Below, in pieces: positions 42,280 through 54,657 of a DNA stretch of 64,000 nt (positions are counted from its first letter, which is position 1; each line of letters begins with the position of its first letter). Position numbers and translations under genes: made by a program. Under the pieces are notes generated by a model. That model saw nothing but the letters and a program-made list of their open reading frames with translations, searched no databases and had not been told where the DNA came from. The stretch comes from Arctopsyche grandis. Taxonomy: Eukaryota; Arthropoda; Insecta; Trichoptera; Hydropsychidae. The DNA is taken from NCBI RefSeq assembly GCF_051622035.1, contig NC_135355.1:20848986-20912985 (forward strand), read 5' to 3'.

Positions 42280-42605
42280 TATATCTTATGTGTATTTATA
42301 TCTGTCACAGTGAAATTATATTTCGAGTAAAAATATATTTTCACTGACGTTTCAGTGAAATCATAACCAGTTACATTTTCAGGGTTGGTTTTATTCATTT
42401 AAGATTAGATTTTTAGGGTTGGTATTATTTACGGGTTAGGATAGGTTAGGTTAAGTAAGGGTTGGCCCTATTCATTTAAGATTGGGTTGTTAGGGTTAAA
42501 TTTATAGAGTTAAACGTTGTAAATTCATTGTTTGATAAATTTTCACTGCATGAATTGGTGAAAATATATTTTAACTAGTGAAATTATATTATAATAAGGA
42601 TAACT
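42280..42605 (+). repeat. Dispersed repeat with TTAGGG-like motifs, copy 1
   Basis: About 300 bp, roughly 90% identical by eye to 61585-61900. It contains CTGTCACAGTGAAATTATAT at the left, CAGTGAAA/TTTCACTG inverted motifs, and several TTAGGGTT, GGTTAGGATAGGTTAGG runs in the middle. Confidence 0.75.
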
Positions 42606-43053
42606 ATAACTACTATGACCACATAAACGCATCGTCAACTTGAAAAATATATTTATTGAAAGACCCGTTCTGTGTTATGAAGTAACTGATTAATGTACGT
42701 ATTATATTAAAACAGCACACCTGGTCACCCTATATTTGCTTCACCTTTACACCCGTAGACAGCAGTGATTAATCCACCAAAAAAGTGAAGATCGACGACA
42801 AATCCTAAACGACGACCATCTTAAGAAAGTGAAATTGTAAGTGGAAGGCGATGAGCTCATCGCACCATATCGCTGAGCTGTATGCAGAGTACCGCTACGT
42901 TCAGTTGTTAACCCAGTTGTGTGCACAAAGCGCAACGTGTCGCTACACCAGTTGGAACCAGGGTCACACTCCTGGCCATGAGACGTGTTATCTATCCGCG
43001 AGAGATAAGCCGCCGAAGAAGACCAGATTAACCGGAACCCCGTGAGAATGGAG

Positions 43054-43061
43054 TATAAATA
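43054..43061 (+). promoter_or_regulatory. Possible TATA box of the acid phosphatase gene
   Basis: TATAAATA stands 49 nt upstream of the preferred ATG, followed by TCAGCA at 43074, an initiator-like motif. If used, the upstream ATG at 43062 would fall outside the mRNA. The TATA to initiator spacing (about 22 nt) is a little short and the region is AT-rich, so this is tentative. Confidence 0.3.
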
Positions 43062-43109
43062 ATGGTGTGTGGCTCAGCAAATGTGGCACTGTTTATCCGG
43101 CAAAGGAAG

Positions 43110-46100
43110 ATGCGGTTCTTCGTATCGCTGGTGATTCTGGTGTTGGTGGTTTTCACCGTCGTAACCTTGGCCGCTGTGGTAGACCGCCCTCGTCCATCGG
43201 AGTCCAAACGAAACGACAAGGAGCTCAAATTGGTGCATGCGGTATGTCTTTTGTTTTCAAATTGGACTTGGGTATTATGTTTGATTCGTTGTGTAATGTC
43301 GAACTGAATTCATTAGACACTTTCGAATTCTTAAATGCGTATATATGAATATTGTCTACTTGTGTTTTTACCGGGCTTCGCTCGGTATTTTTAATATAAA
43401 CCGCTTAAACATGGCCAATCTAATAGTAGTCGTTTTATTAAATTTACTAGCTGAACCCCGGCATGCGTTGCAATGCCATAATAACGCATGCAATTCCCGT
43501 TCCCGTACTCATTTGTCGGAAAAACGCAGGTAGCGAACACATTTGAAATTATTGCGTTGCAATTACACTCATTCCCGTTTCCGTTCCCGTTTTTTCCCGT
43601 TTTTTTTTTCACAGTAATCTTCCCGGATATGCACACAACAAATCCTGAAAGTTTCATCGTAATCGGTTCAGTGGTTTAGCAGCCTATTCGAGACACACAC
43701 ACAAATACATTAATTTTTATATATATATAGATTTGAATAGTTTTATTTTATTAAAATTTATTTGAATATTCAATTGTTTTATTAACTACGAACCAACAAT
43801 AGTTACATATAAAGTCTCTTTCGAAATTATATATGTATATACATATATTTTTTTTAATTAAATTTATTTGAATCGAAAAAAAATAGTATTCCACCATATA
43901 TCGATATCGTCGTCATAGAAACTTTGATTTTTTTTCTATGCTCCTAACAAACCTTACATACTAAGTCTCTTTCGAAATTATATATTATGTAGATGTAGAT
44001 GTTGTTGATTTTTTCACTACGTGTAAAAATCGGGCAGAAAAAAATTTAAAAAAATATTGTTGTAAATTTTCAAATATTTAAATTGACTCGATATTCACTG
44101 TAGTCTTTCGTGTAGTAACAAATTTGTTTTTAAAAGATTTTTATATTCATCAGGAGTCATCTGTCTGCTTTATATTCTCAATTTTATTTATTTATTTTTA
44201 AGAATAATAGGAAGAATGAAGAGCAGTATTTATTTTAATCAAACGTTGAGTTTATTATGAATTTACTTTAGACTTTTCTTTAGATTTGTGTATAATTGAG
44301 AAGTTGTAAACCAAACAAACGCGTTTCCATGATGGTTCAATATTAAAACCGGTTTTAGTCGAAGTGAAATAATTTGACTTTGGTCCATTGAAATTATATG
44401 ATATTTAAATGTTTTAAATGGAGTCGATTTTTTGATAATTTATGTTAATAATACAATTTCATACATGTATGTACATATATGTATATGTATTTAAATATTA
44501 TATATTATATTATATTATTAATAAAACTTCCTGTGGGCATATAATATTATTACATTGCAATATGGAATATATTTTTAAATAAATAAATATTAAGAAATAA
44601 CTATTAATTTTCAGATTTTTCGTCATGGTATAAGAACCCCAGCGGATACTTACCCCAATGATATCTATGTTAATCACACCTTCCACCCATATGGATGGGG
44701 ACACATTACAAATGTCAGTGTACATAATATTTTATTTCTTTTTTATGTTTTGTAACTACTACATCTATGTATATATTTACTTTTTAAAATAAAAAAGCTA
44801 AGAATAGTGAAAATAAGCAAAGTAAACTATCACCATATGTTACTTGTTTATGTAATTTATCGTACATGTGCCAAAATGAAAATCAATAGAAATATAAATT
44901 TGATTTTTGCTATGATATAGTCACAAATGTATGTAAATATTTACTTGTATAATGTTTATTTTCAGAAAGGAAGAAACCTTCAATTTTCAACTGGCCAATA
45001 TTTAAGAAAACGCTATGATGATTTTTTGGGAAGTCTCTTTTATAACGATTTGGTGTATGCTCGCAGTACAGAGTCAGAGCGTGCATTCATGAGCTGTGCA
45101 CTTGCTTTGGCTGGATTGTTTCCCACTAAAGGCACAGAGCTCGATTGGAATCCTAATCTGAATTGGTCACCAATTCCAATAAAGAGTGAACCCATCAATG
45201 AAGATACAGTAATATTTTTACCATTTCATAACGACACATATACCCAATAATTAAATGTAAGTCTTTTAACAATGCATTTAAAACATTTTATGTAGCTTCT
45301 TCTTGCTAGAAAAAACTGCCCAAGATACTTTGAAGAACTGGAAAATGTATTCAAAAGCGTAGATGTCAAAAGAATATTTAGCGATAATGAAAATTTAATG
45401 AAAGAACTTACTGAAATCACAGGAATGCCTATTAATACACCCGACGATGTCCAATCTTTATACAGCACACTCAAAGCTGAGGTACATATTTGTTAATTGA
45501 ATTTTCATTTTACTTTATGAGTCACTCAATTTTTTTTTGGTTATAAAAACATATTTAATGTTTTCTGTTGATTAATTTTGTACATATTAATATGTATATA
45601 TGTATGTATGTATGTATATGTACATAGTACTTATAAATAAAATAAAGTATGTAATATAATACACATAGTTGACACTAAGAGGTTTATATATTTTAAAATG
45701 TATGTAATCAACAGGAGGAATTTGGTCTTACACTTCCGGACTGGACTAAAAGTTACTATCCAGACAAGATGATACCACTGACTGAAACTAGCTTTATATT
45801 AAATGTTTACAATGATGAGCTCAAACGCTTGAAAGGAGGTTTAAAATTGTTAATTAGTATAAATACTACATATTAGTTATTCACTGTCTAAAATTTCAAT
45901 TGCTTTCAAATAGGACCATTGTTGAAGAAAGTTATCACAGATTGGAGTGAAAAAGCTGCAAATAAACTCTCGCCCAAAACTAGAAAATTATTTGTATTCA
46001 CCGGACACGATTCCACGATTTCTAATTTCTTATTAGCTCTTGGTGCTTGGGAGAGACAAATACCCGAATATGGTATTATGATCTTATTGGAATTGTATGA

Positions 46101-46480
46101 AGATATCAGAACGAAAGAGTATGGTGTTGAGGTAAATTTGTTTACTTTTATTTTTTTCTTGATTTTTTTTTATCAGTTTTGATTGTTTTGATTATTATCC
46201 AGGTATATCTTAAAAAACCTTCAGAATCAGATGCCAAACTGCTTAAAATTACAGGTTGTGAAGAGCATTGTCCCTTGAGTAAGGTATATTAAAAATTATA
46301 TTTAATTGATACTATTCAATGCCAATTTACAATAAATTATTATTATATCTTAAGATTGTTTTATAAACTTTTTGTTTTCAGGTTATTGAACTCACCAAAC
46401 ATGTTGTACCTGTAAACTGGAGTGAAGAATGCAAAAGCAAAAACCCAGATTTTGTTACCCCTCCACCGAGTGGACCATAA
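43110..46480 (+). CDS. Secreted histidine acid phosphatase (venom/testicular acid phosphatase-like), 8 exons
   Basis: Exons: 43110-43241, 44615-44713, 44966-45208, 45296-45481, 45715-45838, 45914-46131, 46203-46283, 46382-46480, joining without frame breaks to 393 aa, the usual family length. Residues 1-24 form a signal peptide (MRFFVSLVILVLVVFTVVTLA). The catalytic loop RHGIRTP is at residues 47-53, with His48 the expected phosphorylated residue; HD at 293-294 (FTGHDST) supplies the acid. SxxSERAFMS-like STESERAFMSCALALAG fits the family pattern after the first half, and NHT at about residue 64 is an N-glycosylation sequon. The family hydrolyses phosphomonoesters at acid pH in lysosomes or secretions such as insect venom and saliva; which of these applies here cannot be told. 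An in-frame ATG at 43062 would add 16 residues before the signal peptide and is less likely. Intron 1 (1373 bp) is filled with Helitrons. Confidence 0.94.
43358..43836 (-). mobile_element. Family A Helitron in acid phosphatase intron 1, split by another Helitron
   Basis: 3' end GTAAAAACA after the ACCGAGCGAAGCCCGGTA hairpin at 43368-43385; 5' end CATATATAATTTCGAAAGAG near 43836. Removal of 43447-43731 restores a continuous family A body. Confidence 0.8.
43447..43731 (-). mobile_element. Family C Helitron nested in a family A Helitron
   Basis: 285 bp: 5' TCTATATATATAAAAATTAA at 43731, conserved AACCACTGAACCGATTACG and TTTCAGGATTTGTTGTGTG inside, 3' GGGGTTCAGCTAG ending at 43447. Flanks give an A|T insertion point. 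Confidence 0.87.
43848..43986 (-). mobile_element. Family A Helitron fragment
   Basis: Shares ATATCGATATCGTCGTCATA and the 5' end (TAATATATAATTTCGAAAGA) with the copy in FIGNL1 intron 4. Its 3' half is missing. Confidence 0.7.
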
Positions 46481-46510
46481 GCACCAATTTTATGTAAAAT
46501 CTCAATACGC

Positions 46511-46516
46511 AATAAA
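46511..46516 (+). terminator. Poly(A) signal of the acid phosphatase gene
   Basis: AATAAA 31 nt after the stop codon at 46478-46480, before the pogo-like element that begins at 46601. Confidence 0.6.
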
Positions 46517-46600
46517 ATCTCCTATTTTACACTAGTTTATATTATATCACTTAGAATAGTGAGAACTAAAAATATTATATGCATATCATGAATTGATTTA

Positions 46601-47653
46601 CAGTACACTCTCGATTATCCGAGCTAATGTTGGGAAGGAAGGGCACGGATAATTGAAAAACACGAATAATCTGAATCATCAAATTTTGACTTGGTTTCGA
46701 ATATGATATCACATTTACAATACAAATTTTTGTTTCATAATTTTAATACTCATTTATTTATTAAGAAAAACGTTCATAGTTAAGCAGATAAGTGGCCGTT
46801 AGTAGTTAGTACTACTGTTGTACCGTTTTATGACTAATGTAACTACTGGTATCTTATTCACTTACAGTGTCACTCTCATTTTATTTCTCTTGAGAAATAA
46901 ATGAAACGATATCTGCATCATCCATGCGTTTAAAACCTGTATCACTTAAATCATGATTGAGCCACTCCTCGATGGTTTCCTTATCCCCGTTTCAAAACAT
47001 TTCAAATTTTCCAATAATCCACATATTTCAGATGTATCATTTGCTTCATTCTCTTCACCATCCACTAAATCGGTTTCTATGTCAGGAAAAAACTTTCTCC
47101 ATGATCGAACAAGTGCCACTGGCTTTACTTTCAACCAAGATTGTGTTATTCCGTGTATAGCATCCAATATCGTCATTTTTTTTCAGAAATTTATCAGGTT
47201 CTCATTTTCTTTAACAAGAGTTTTCAGAATACTTTGACGATAAAGACGTTTCATTGATGATATAACACCTTGGTATATGGGAGCCGACTTTTCACTCATT
47301 AAAACCAGCGTTTTTGTCGGCAAGCACTTCCAGTACAGGCCTGTTTCATTATATGTATGTAGATTTGATCAGGTTGCAAATTTTCTCTTTGCAAATATTC
47401 TCGAAATTCGATACAGAATTCATCAGCAATTGAAAATAATTAAACATACGTATGTTACGAAAAAATCTGCTCTGAATACACGCACTTGTTACTTCTTCGC
47501 TAATCAAAAGCGACTGAAATAATTAACGCAATAGTAAAAGACATTTAAAAAGGGAAAGAAAAACATTTCTTTGTGACATCATTTGTTTCAAAAACATAGC
47601 AATCAATCGGTGAGTTTCCGATAATCCGCGCCCGGATAATTGAGAGTTTACTG
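46601..47653 (-). mobile_element. pogo/Tigger-type DNA transposon relic
   Basis: TA dinucleotides flank inverted ends CAGTACACTCTCGATTATCC and CAGTAAACTCTCAATTATCC, the pogo/Tigger signature. The minus strand keeps the transposase C-terminal region: SMKRLYRQSILKTLVKENEN, then TILDAIHGITQSWLKVKPV and LVRSWRKFFPDIE. The helix-turn-helix and most of the DDE core are deleted and frames are broken, so it cannot move by itself. Confidence 0.9.
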
Positions 47654-49868
47654 TATATTGTACAAGGTTATTTAATTCTTAAACATTAGTGTGCACATGT
47701 GTATATGTACATATGTATATGAAAAATGTAGAATAAGTTACTAATCATTCAAAGATGATTTACGACGAATAAAAACAAAACCATTATTGAAGTATACATT
47801 TAATTATATTCATCAACTAAGGACATACCTTGAGAAACTAATCATGCGTACTTACATACATAGATATGTCCATATATGCTTGTACACATAGCGTATTACG
47901 GCTTTTTCTAAAGTGATAATGATGAATATATATATTGATAATAATCACGGTTTATTCACATAAATTATCTTTATAAATCTTCAAAATGTAATTAAAAGAT
48001 CGTTATTATAGTTTTTAAATCTCGAGTGCCATATTTGAAAAGTAATTTGATAACTGAACTTTCATCATAAAGGTAGATAAAATTTTTGTTCATATATATT
48101 TATTTTCCTTATGGTTTGATTTTCACTTTATTCAAATGGATAAAGTAATTTCAATGTTTGAAGTTTTGTAATCATAAGAAAATTCAGTCTGATATGAACT
48201 CAGAATCAACTCTGATTCGGCTTAGTAACAATAAATTTAATGAAGATCTGTCAATCGAGAGTGGCAGCTTACTTTTATTTTTACTTTATCTATGTACGTA
48301 GTAACAATAGATGAAGTTTTGTGATCATGCGAAAATTCGAACTCGAGATTTTGACTGATTCGAATTCAGAATTGATCACTGATCACGTTTTCGTGATCTA
48401 GAAAAAATGTGTGTGTGTCTGTGTATTTTGGGGATATTTTGAACACCTATCGAACACCTATCGTTAGTCCTATCTAACTGAAATTTAGTATCGGTTACTG
48501 AAATTCTAATCATCTCCCAAACCGTTAACCGAATCAGAATGACTTTTTTTTACATGTAATAGAAATTATAAATTTTATACCCTAATATGTTTACCTCAAC
48601 CGGAAGTAGTACTTTTGTTTTGTGTAAGTCTCTCTAAATTTGCTCTCAATTTGTATCAAAAACACTCTTATAACCGGTATTTATGTTTAATTATTGAATT
48701 TTGTTTTGTGACCTTCTTATATTCCTCAAATACATAGATAAAGTCATGGGTTGGTCACATCCGAATTTTTTTTATTGTATTAAATACAAATATATAAATT
48801 TATTAAAATATAAAAATCACTAGAACTAAAAATAAAAAATAAATTACAATTTAAAAAAAAAATTCAATGTCGCAACAACGAAAACATTTTTATTTTTTGA
48901 AGTTTTGTGAAAAAAAATCTATATTAGATCCTATAGACATGTATTTCCTTTTTTTATAATTTATCTATTATTTTTCTGAAACAAGCAAAAAAAAAGGGCC
49001 GCAGGAAAAAAATTGTCAAATAAATACTATAAATTTATCAGTTTTTGAATTTTGAGACCTATGTAAAACAACGTCACGAATTGAAAAAATGTATTGGAAA
49101 GCGATAGCTAGGTACAAAAATCGTTTAACGAAGCATCGCATTGATGCCGAAGTTCCATTTTTCCTTATTCTATTTTCCTTATTCTATTAGATTACTGTAA
49201 CTTGAAAGTTTTAAAAAAATTTTTATTTAGATTTCTTACGTCATAACGACATTATAAGAAACCAAAGTGGGGTTGGAGGGGGACTTACGTCTACCCTATT
49301 TGCAATTGCCTGTAGGAAAAAAACTAGCTGTTTGATCTGATTCGATCCGCACAGATATCGTTGTGACAAAACGACCCAATCATCACGTTCGGAGCGTTAG
49401 AAATGAAAAGTAAATTGGCGAGGAGTGGTGCTTTTGTGTACTGGAGCGGGTCCAACATGCTCCATTGACCACTCGTGCATCTTTTTATCTAGCACTTAAT
49501 TCGTTAGTGCGTCACGGTTATATAGTTGCAAGCTGCGGATATTGAATGTTGTTTCAAAACAAAACTTTTATTGGATTTATTGCATTTATCATCAAGTTCT
49601 TGGGGCGCAATTGCAATGTTCCAAAAGTTGACATAAGTAATTCATATACAACTGGATTTTATAATAAATTGCCTATATTTCCTATATAAAAAATATAGGA
49701 AATTTAGGCAAGCAAACTTTTTCTAAGGCACAATACATATAAAAGTGGTTATACAATTAGAAAGGCAAGTCATACTGGTTTGTAAATTAAAAAGTTGAAT
49801 GAAGTTTGTAATTCTACATCAGGGATATCAATAATGAAGATTCAAACTTTTTATATACATATAAATGT
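47654..49868. other. Unassigned intergenic DNA
   Basis: Repeat-like text at 48340-48780 (GTGTGTGTGTCTGTGTATTT, CCAAACCGTTAACCGAATC) suggests an old interspersed element without visible ends. A 19-bp hairpin with one mismatch is at 49669-49711. No genes seen. Confidence 0.4.
49669..49711. repeat. Short palindrome
   Basis: TTGCCTATATTTCCTATAT (49669-49687) pairs with 49693-49711 with one mismatch around a 5-nt loop; possibly a very small MITE. Confidence 0.75.
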
Positions 49869-49876
49869 ATGTACAT

Positions 49877-52611
49877 CAGTGGCGTATATTGGGTGTGTGC
49901 TAGGTGTGCGGCGCACACCCGTGAAAACCAAAGACCACATAAAGTAGTATTTTAATACAAAATAATGTGTTGTTGTATAAGCAGGCATTGATGTGTATGG
50001 TGTATTTACCGCGTGCGCTAAATGTATGGTGTATGGTGTGGTGTGCAGTCTGCAGCGTGTTGTGTGATGTTAGATGTAGTTTGTGCGCCGCGACGAGAGA
50101 ATACCTATGCCGTGCAGCAAATTGGTGGGTTTGGTTGGAGTGTGCAGGCGGATATTCGCTTGTATAGGTTTGTTCGCGATATTAAGACGTACGGTGTGCT
50201 ACGACTTCAGAGCACCGCGCACCGCATCGCACCGCACCGCACCGCACCACTCGGCAATTGACCGAATGCGATGCGGCACGTGGTCTCGTACTTTTTCGCA
50301 CATTCGTATTTTTATGGTCATATTATTACCTCTAATAACTAATAATAGCTAACAGTGTTCAAGACATTTTAACTATTCCGTTTTCAAATAGAAGTTTTGA
50401 GATAAAATTAAAAATAATTAAATATGGGAAACCGTGTCCGTCTCTTCCAAATTTATCCAGTTTGCATAAAGAAAAAACAAAAGTTTACACTAGACATTTT
50501 TGCGTTTCAAATTATAAAAAATTCGAATGGATTACAGGCTGTGAAATTCGATCCAAACTTTTCTGCTGGCCATGTTTATTGTTCTCCAAAGATATTAATG
50601 TGTGGAACAAAGAAGGATTTGCTGATCTCAACCATTTGACAGCAGCACTGAAGAAACACGAAGGATCGCAGGCACACGTTCAATCATTTCTTTCCATACA
50701 AATGTTTGGCAAACAACGAATCGACGTATTAATTGACAGTCAACGTAAAGCCGAAATAAGTCGACATAATGAACAAGTAAATAAAAATAGAGATGTTTTA
50801 AAACGAATTATTAACGCAATAATCTATCTAGGAAAACAAGAACTGTCCCTGCGAGGTCACGACGAGTCATGTAATTCCGTAAACAAAGGCAATTACATTG
50901 AATATCTAAATGCTCTTCGAGAATATGATTCTGTTTTAGATACTCATTTAAATACTGCTACTACCTTTCGTGGTACTTCTCCAAGTATACAAAATGACAT
51001 AATCGAAGCAATCTCTCATGTTATTAAAGTTCATATAAAAAATGAAGTAGAGTCAGCAAGTTTTGTTGCTATTATTCTCGATGAAACTTCAGATATAATG
51101 ACAAAATCACAGCTCTCAACAGTTTTACGTTTTGTATGTAAAGGCAATGTACATGAACGGTTTATTAGTTTTACAGACGTTAGTGCTGATAAAACATCTA
51201 ATGGTCTATTCTAATGGTGAACATAGTTGAAGAATTTAAAATTCAAGACAAATTGGTTGGACAGACTTATGATGGAGCAAGTGTAATGAGTGGACACGTA
51301 AATGGTTTGCAATCCAAAGTCCTCAATGCTTATCCTTTTGCTCTTTTTACACACTGTTATGCTCATGTATTGAATTTAGTATTGCAGCAAGGTCTTTCTG
51401 ATATTAAAGAAAGTAAATCATTTTTTCAAACTTTAAATGGATTGTCTACATACTTTTCAAAATCTTCCAAAAGAGTATTCGCTTTACAGGAATTTGTGAC
51501 AAAAAGACTTCCCTCTGTAGCACCCACAAGGTGGAATTTTACATCTCGTTTAAGTAGCACAGTACAACAATACAGAAGTCAATTTACATATTTTTTTTCG
51601 ACATGTTATAGAAAATTGTGAATTATGGGACACAGATACTGTTATAAAAGCACGAGGGTTTTTAGGCTTTTTAGAGGATTTTCAAACAATTAAACTTCTT
51701 CAATTTTTTTCAAAACTGTTTGGAATAACTGATGTTTTGTATAACATTCTTCAATCTAAATCTTCGGACGTTTTATATTGTTGTAAAAAAATTAATGATG
51801 TTTTGCAGCAACTGAAATACGAAAGGTATAATAATTTTGAAATGTTATGGAATAATTATTTAAATGAAAAAAATGATGATCATGATCGTGGCCACAAAGA
51901 TTAAAAAATTATTCAGAAGTAGAAGATAAAACTTCATTTCGTCAATTATATTTCAAAATAGTTGATAGCATAATCGCACAAGTCGAATGTAGATATTCTT
52001 CACTTTCCAAATTAGAATATTTCCACCTTCTTTGTAATGATAAATATGACGAATATAAAGAAAATTTTCCAAATGTTTTAATTAATAAATTAAAAGATTT
52101 TTATGGATCACTGTTTGATTATATTCGATTGAAAAACGAACTCATTGTGCTATATTCCAGCTCTGAATTTTCAGAGAAACCTGTTCATGAATTAATACAA
52201 TTCATGACAAAAAATAGCCTCGAATCTGGTTTTAAAGAGGTGTTTAAGCTGGGAGAATTAACATTAACGATATCAAGCAGTACAGCTTCAGCAGAACGGT
52301 CTTTTTCGGCGCTGAAAAGAATAAAAACTTGCTATAGAGGTACGCAAGGTCAAGATAGATTATGTGGGCTTAGCTTAATTTCAATAGAAAAAAAGTTATT
52401 GGTGGAATTAAAACAGAAAGACACATTCTATGCAGACGTGATTGAAAAGTTTATGTCTCAGAAACGTCGCATTGAACTTATGTATAAATAACTAATAAAT
52501 TAAACATTTTTGTAATGCAAAACGAGTATTTTTTTTTAATTGCTAATTTTATACCCTACGCCCTACGGCATACACAGCACACCCGGTATTAACACCCACC
52601 GTCCGCCACTG
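49877..52611 (+). mobile_element. hAT transposon (ZMYM1-like), near complete, 2735 bp
   Basis: Ends CAGTGGCGTATATTGGGTGT and CAGTGGCGGACGGTGGGTGT (reverse complement of the right end) are inverted; ATGTACAT is duplicated exactly at 49869-49876 and 52612-52619. The 8-bp duplication and the encoded transposase place it in hAT. Confidence 0.95.
50339..52491 (+). pseudogene. hAT transposase (TTF-type zinc finger, DUF4371, hAT dimerisation domain), frameshifted
   Basis: Reading frame 1 (to 51213) begins without an ATG, as if after an upstream exon, and carries a TTF/BED-like Cys/His region (ITGCEIRSKLFCWPCLLFSK) and the DUF4371 catalytic domain start (FVAIILDETSDIMTKSQLS). A one-base shift at about 51210 moves the frame (KLVGQTYDGASVMSG, THCYAHVLNLVL). 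More breaks follow near 51600 and 51900. The C-terminal dimerisation signature ISSSTASAERSFSALKRIK is at 52268-52325. Related to ZMYM1/KIAA-type domesticated hAT proteins, but ends, target duplication and decay show it is a transposon. Confidence 0.92.
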
Positions 52612-52764
52612 ATGTACATATGTACAATACAGAATTTTCATGTTATTTCAAATTAATAAATGGATTCACTATTATGAATTTAAATGGTTTTTGAGCATTC
52701 AAGAATCTGGAAAATTTTAGAAAAAAATCTTCATATATTTCTTACAAAATAAATATTTTTTCAA

Positions 52765-54335
52765 GATACCAGAAGAATGGAACAACGCAACGGTAATTGT
52801 AATCCACAATAAAGGAGGTATGTAAAAAAGGAGATAAAAGCGAAATTAAGAACTACCGACTTTAGTTTTAATTACCGACTGCCGACAAATTAAGAAGTAC
52901 CGAATTAGTCTACTTTCAGCGGTTTATAAGCTCTTCATAAAGATTATTACAGAAAGGTTGAAGAATACCCTCAATGAGAACCAACCTATAGAACAGGGTT
53001 TAGCACAATGGACCATTAAAATTTCAGCACAATGGACCACCTCCAAGTAGTAAGCGAACTAATGAACAACCGAGCGCGCCAACGAATATCAACGACCACT
53101 GTTTCGTCGACTACGAGAAAGCCTTCGACACAGTTAGGGCCGGGCTGCACCGTGCAACTTTGTTGGCCGAAAAGTTGCGCGACACGAAAAAATGTATGGA
53201 AATGTGTGCGACAAACAAGTTGACGGATGTAGCATGTCCCATCTACCTGCATGCATTGGTATGGTCGCCCTCAACCAAGTCACTCGCAAGTCGCACGGTG
53301 CGGCCCGGCCCTTAGCCATAATACAGTAGTTAACGCTCTACAAACACAGGGAGTGCCGGAACCCTGTGTGGGGCTGTTAGCTGCAATAAATTGATAAACT
53401 GATAAATTTAGCATAGGAAAATGAGTAAGGCAAGGAAATACCACCTCGCCCAAGTTATTCAATGCGGTACATGAGTGAGTTTTCAAGAACTTGGAATGGA
53501 ACACAGTAGGAGTAAAAATCAACGGTCGCTTCTTGAGTCATCTTCGGTTCGCAGACGATATAGTTTTAATAGCTCGTGATCCAGCTGATCTACTTAACAG
53601 ACTAGCACAGCTGGACTGGAAAAGTAGGAAATTAGGATTAAAAATTAACGTAGATAAGGCCATACTAATGTTCAATAGTTATTGCATGCCTGATAGCATC
53701 TCATTAGATTATAAACCAATAAATGTAGTAAATAATGATCTACATTTAGGTCAAATAATTGACATGTCCGGTAGTAAAGATGAAGAGATAAAGAGACATA
53801 TGAAATTAGGATGGAGTGCACTTGGACAAATGAATGTTGTTTTTAAATCAAAAATGCCACCCTGCTTGAAGAAAAAGATCTTCGATCAATGCGTTTTGCC
53901 AGTGATGACATATGAATGTTAAACTGTACGCTAAGATGCTACACAAAGTCCAATGCACTCATAGAAGTATGGAACGCTGTGTGCTCGGCATAACGATGAA
54001 AGACAGAATGCGGAACACGTGGGTGAGAAGTATGACAAGGGTAGTGGACATAGTGGATAGAGTAAAGAGATTGAAATGGCAATGGGCGGGCCACATGGCT
54101 AGAAGAATGGACGAAACGTTGACAAAATAAGTGCTTGAATGGTACCCGAGAGAATGCAAAAGGGTAAAAGGAAGACCGCGGGGAAGATGACGAAGGTAGA
54201 CGAAATTAGGAAATTGTGTGCGGTGAGATGGATGAAAGTTGCGTAAAACAGAGACGAGTGGAGGCGTGTTGGAGAGGCCTTCATCCAGCAGTGGATGGTG
54301 AGCGGCTGTAGATGATGATGATGATGATGATATAA
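52765..54335 (+). mobile_element. RTE-type LINE, 5'-truncated and degraded
   Basis: Begins at IPEEWNNATVIV and keeps LLSAVYKLFIKIITERLKN, SHLRFADDIVLIARDPADL and LKWQWAGHMARRMDE in several frames. It ends at GTAGATGATGATGATGATGA, the GAT-repeat tail typical of RTE. A Harbinger MITE at 53137-53311 interrupts it. Confidence 0.9.
53137..53311. mobile_element. PIF/Harbinger-type MITE, 175 bp, nested in the RTE
   Basis: Ends GGGCCGGGCTGCACCGTGCA and, reversed, GGGCCGGGCCGCACCGTGCG are inverted repeats; TTA is duplicated on both sides (53134-53136, 53312-53314). The intact RTE at 58440 shows the empty site with one TTA. Three-base TTA duplication and GGGCC ends are Harbinger hallmarks. Confidence 0.88.
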
Positions 54336-54657
54336 ATATATTTTGAAGTAATACTCGCAAAGTTCCGACCCTTTCTTTACATATACACATATAATTTTTC
54401 ATGCAAGTTTAATCGTTTTGGACACATGTGTACCAAAAGTTACATGAAATGGGTGTAGAAACCTCGCGAATCGACCGTATGCGGTTTCGTAGACGTGACT
54501 TTACATATGTACGTGACGTGACCACTGACCGATATTGCTACTGTAGATTAATTTTGACGATAAATATACATAAATGTAACATGGGCATGTCATGTGTATC
54601 GGGAATGTACATACATTCATTCATATGCACATATGGAAATAAAAATGTATGTACCTA

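Noticed and set aside
42851-43045. 64-aa frame upstream of the acid phosphatase
   Set aside because: No known motif, ends before the gene, and more likely promoter or leader sequence.
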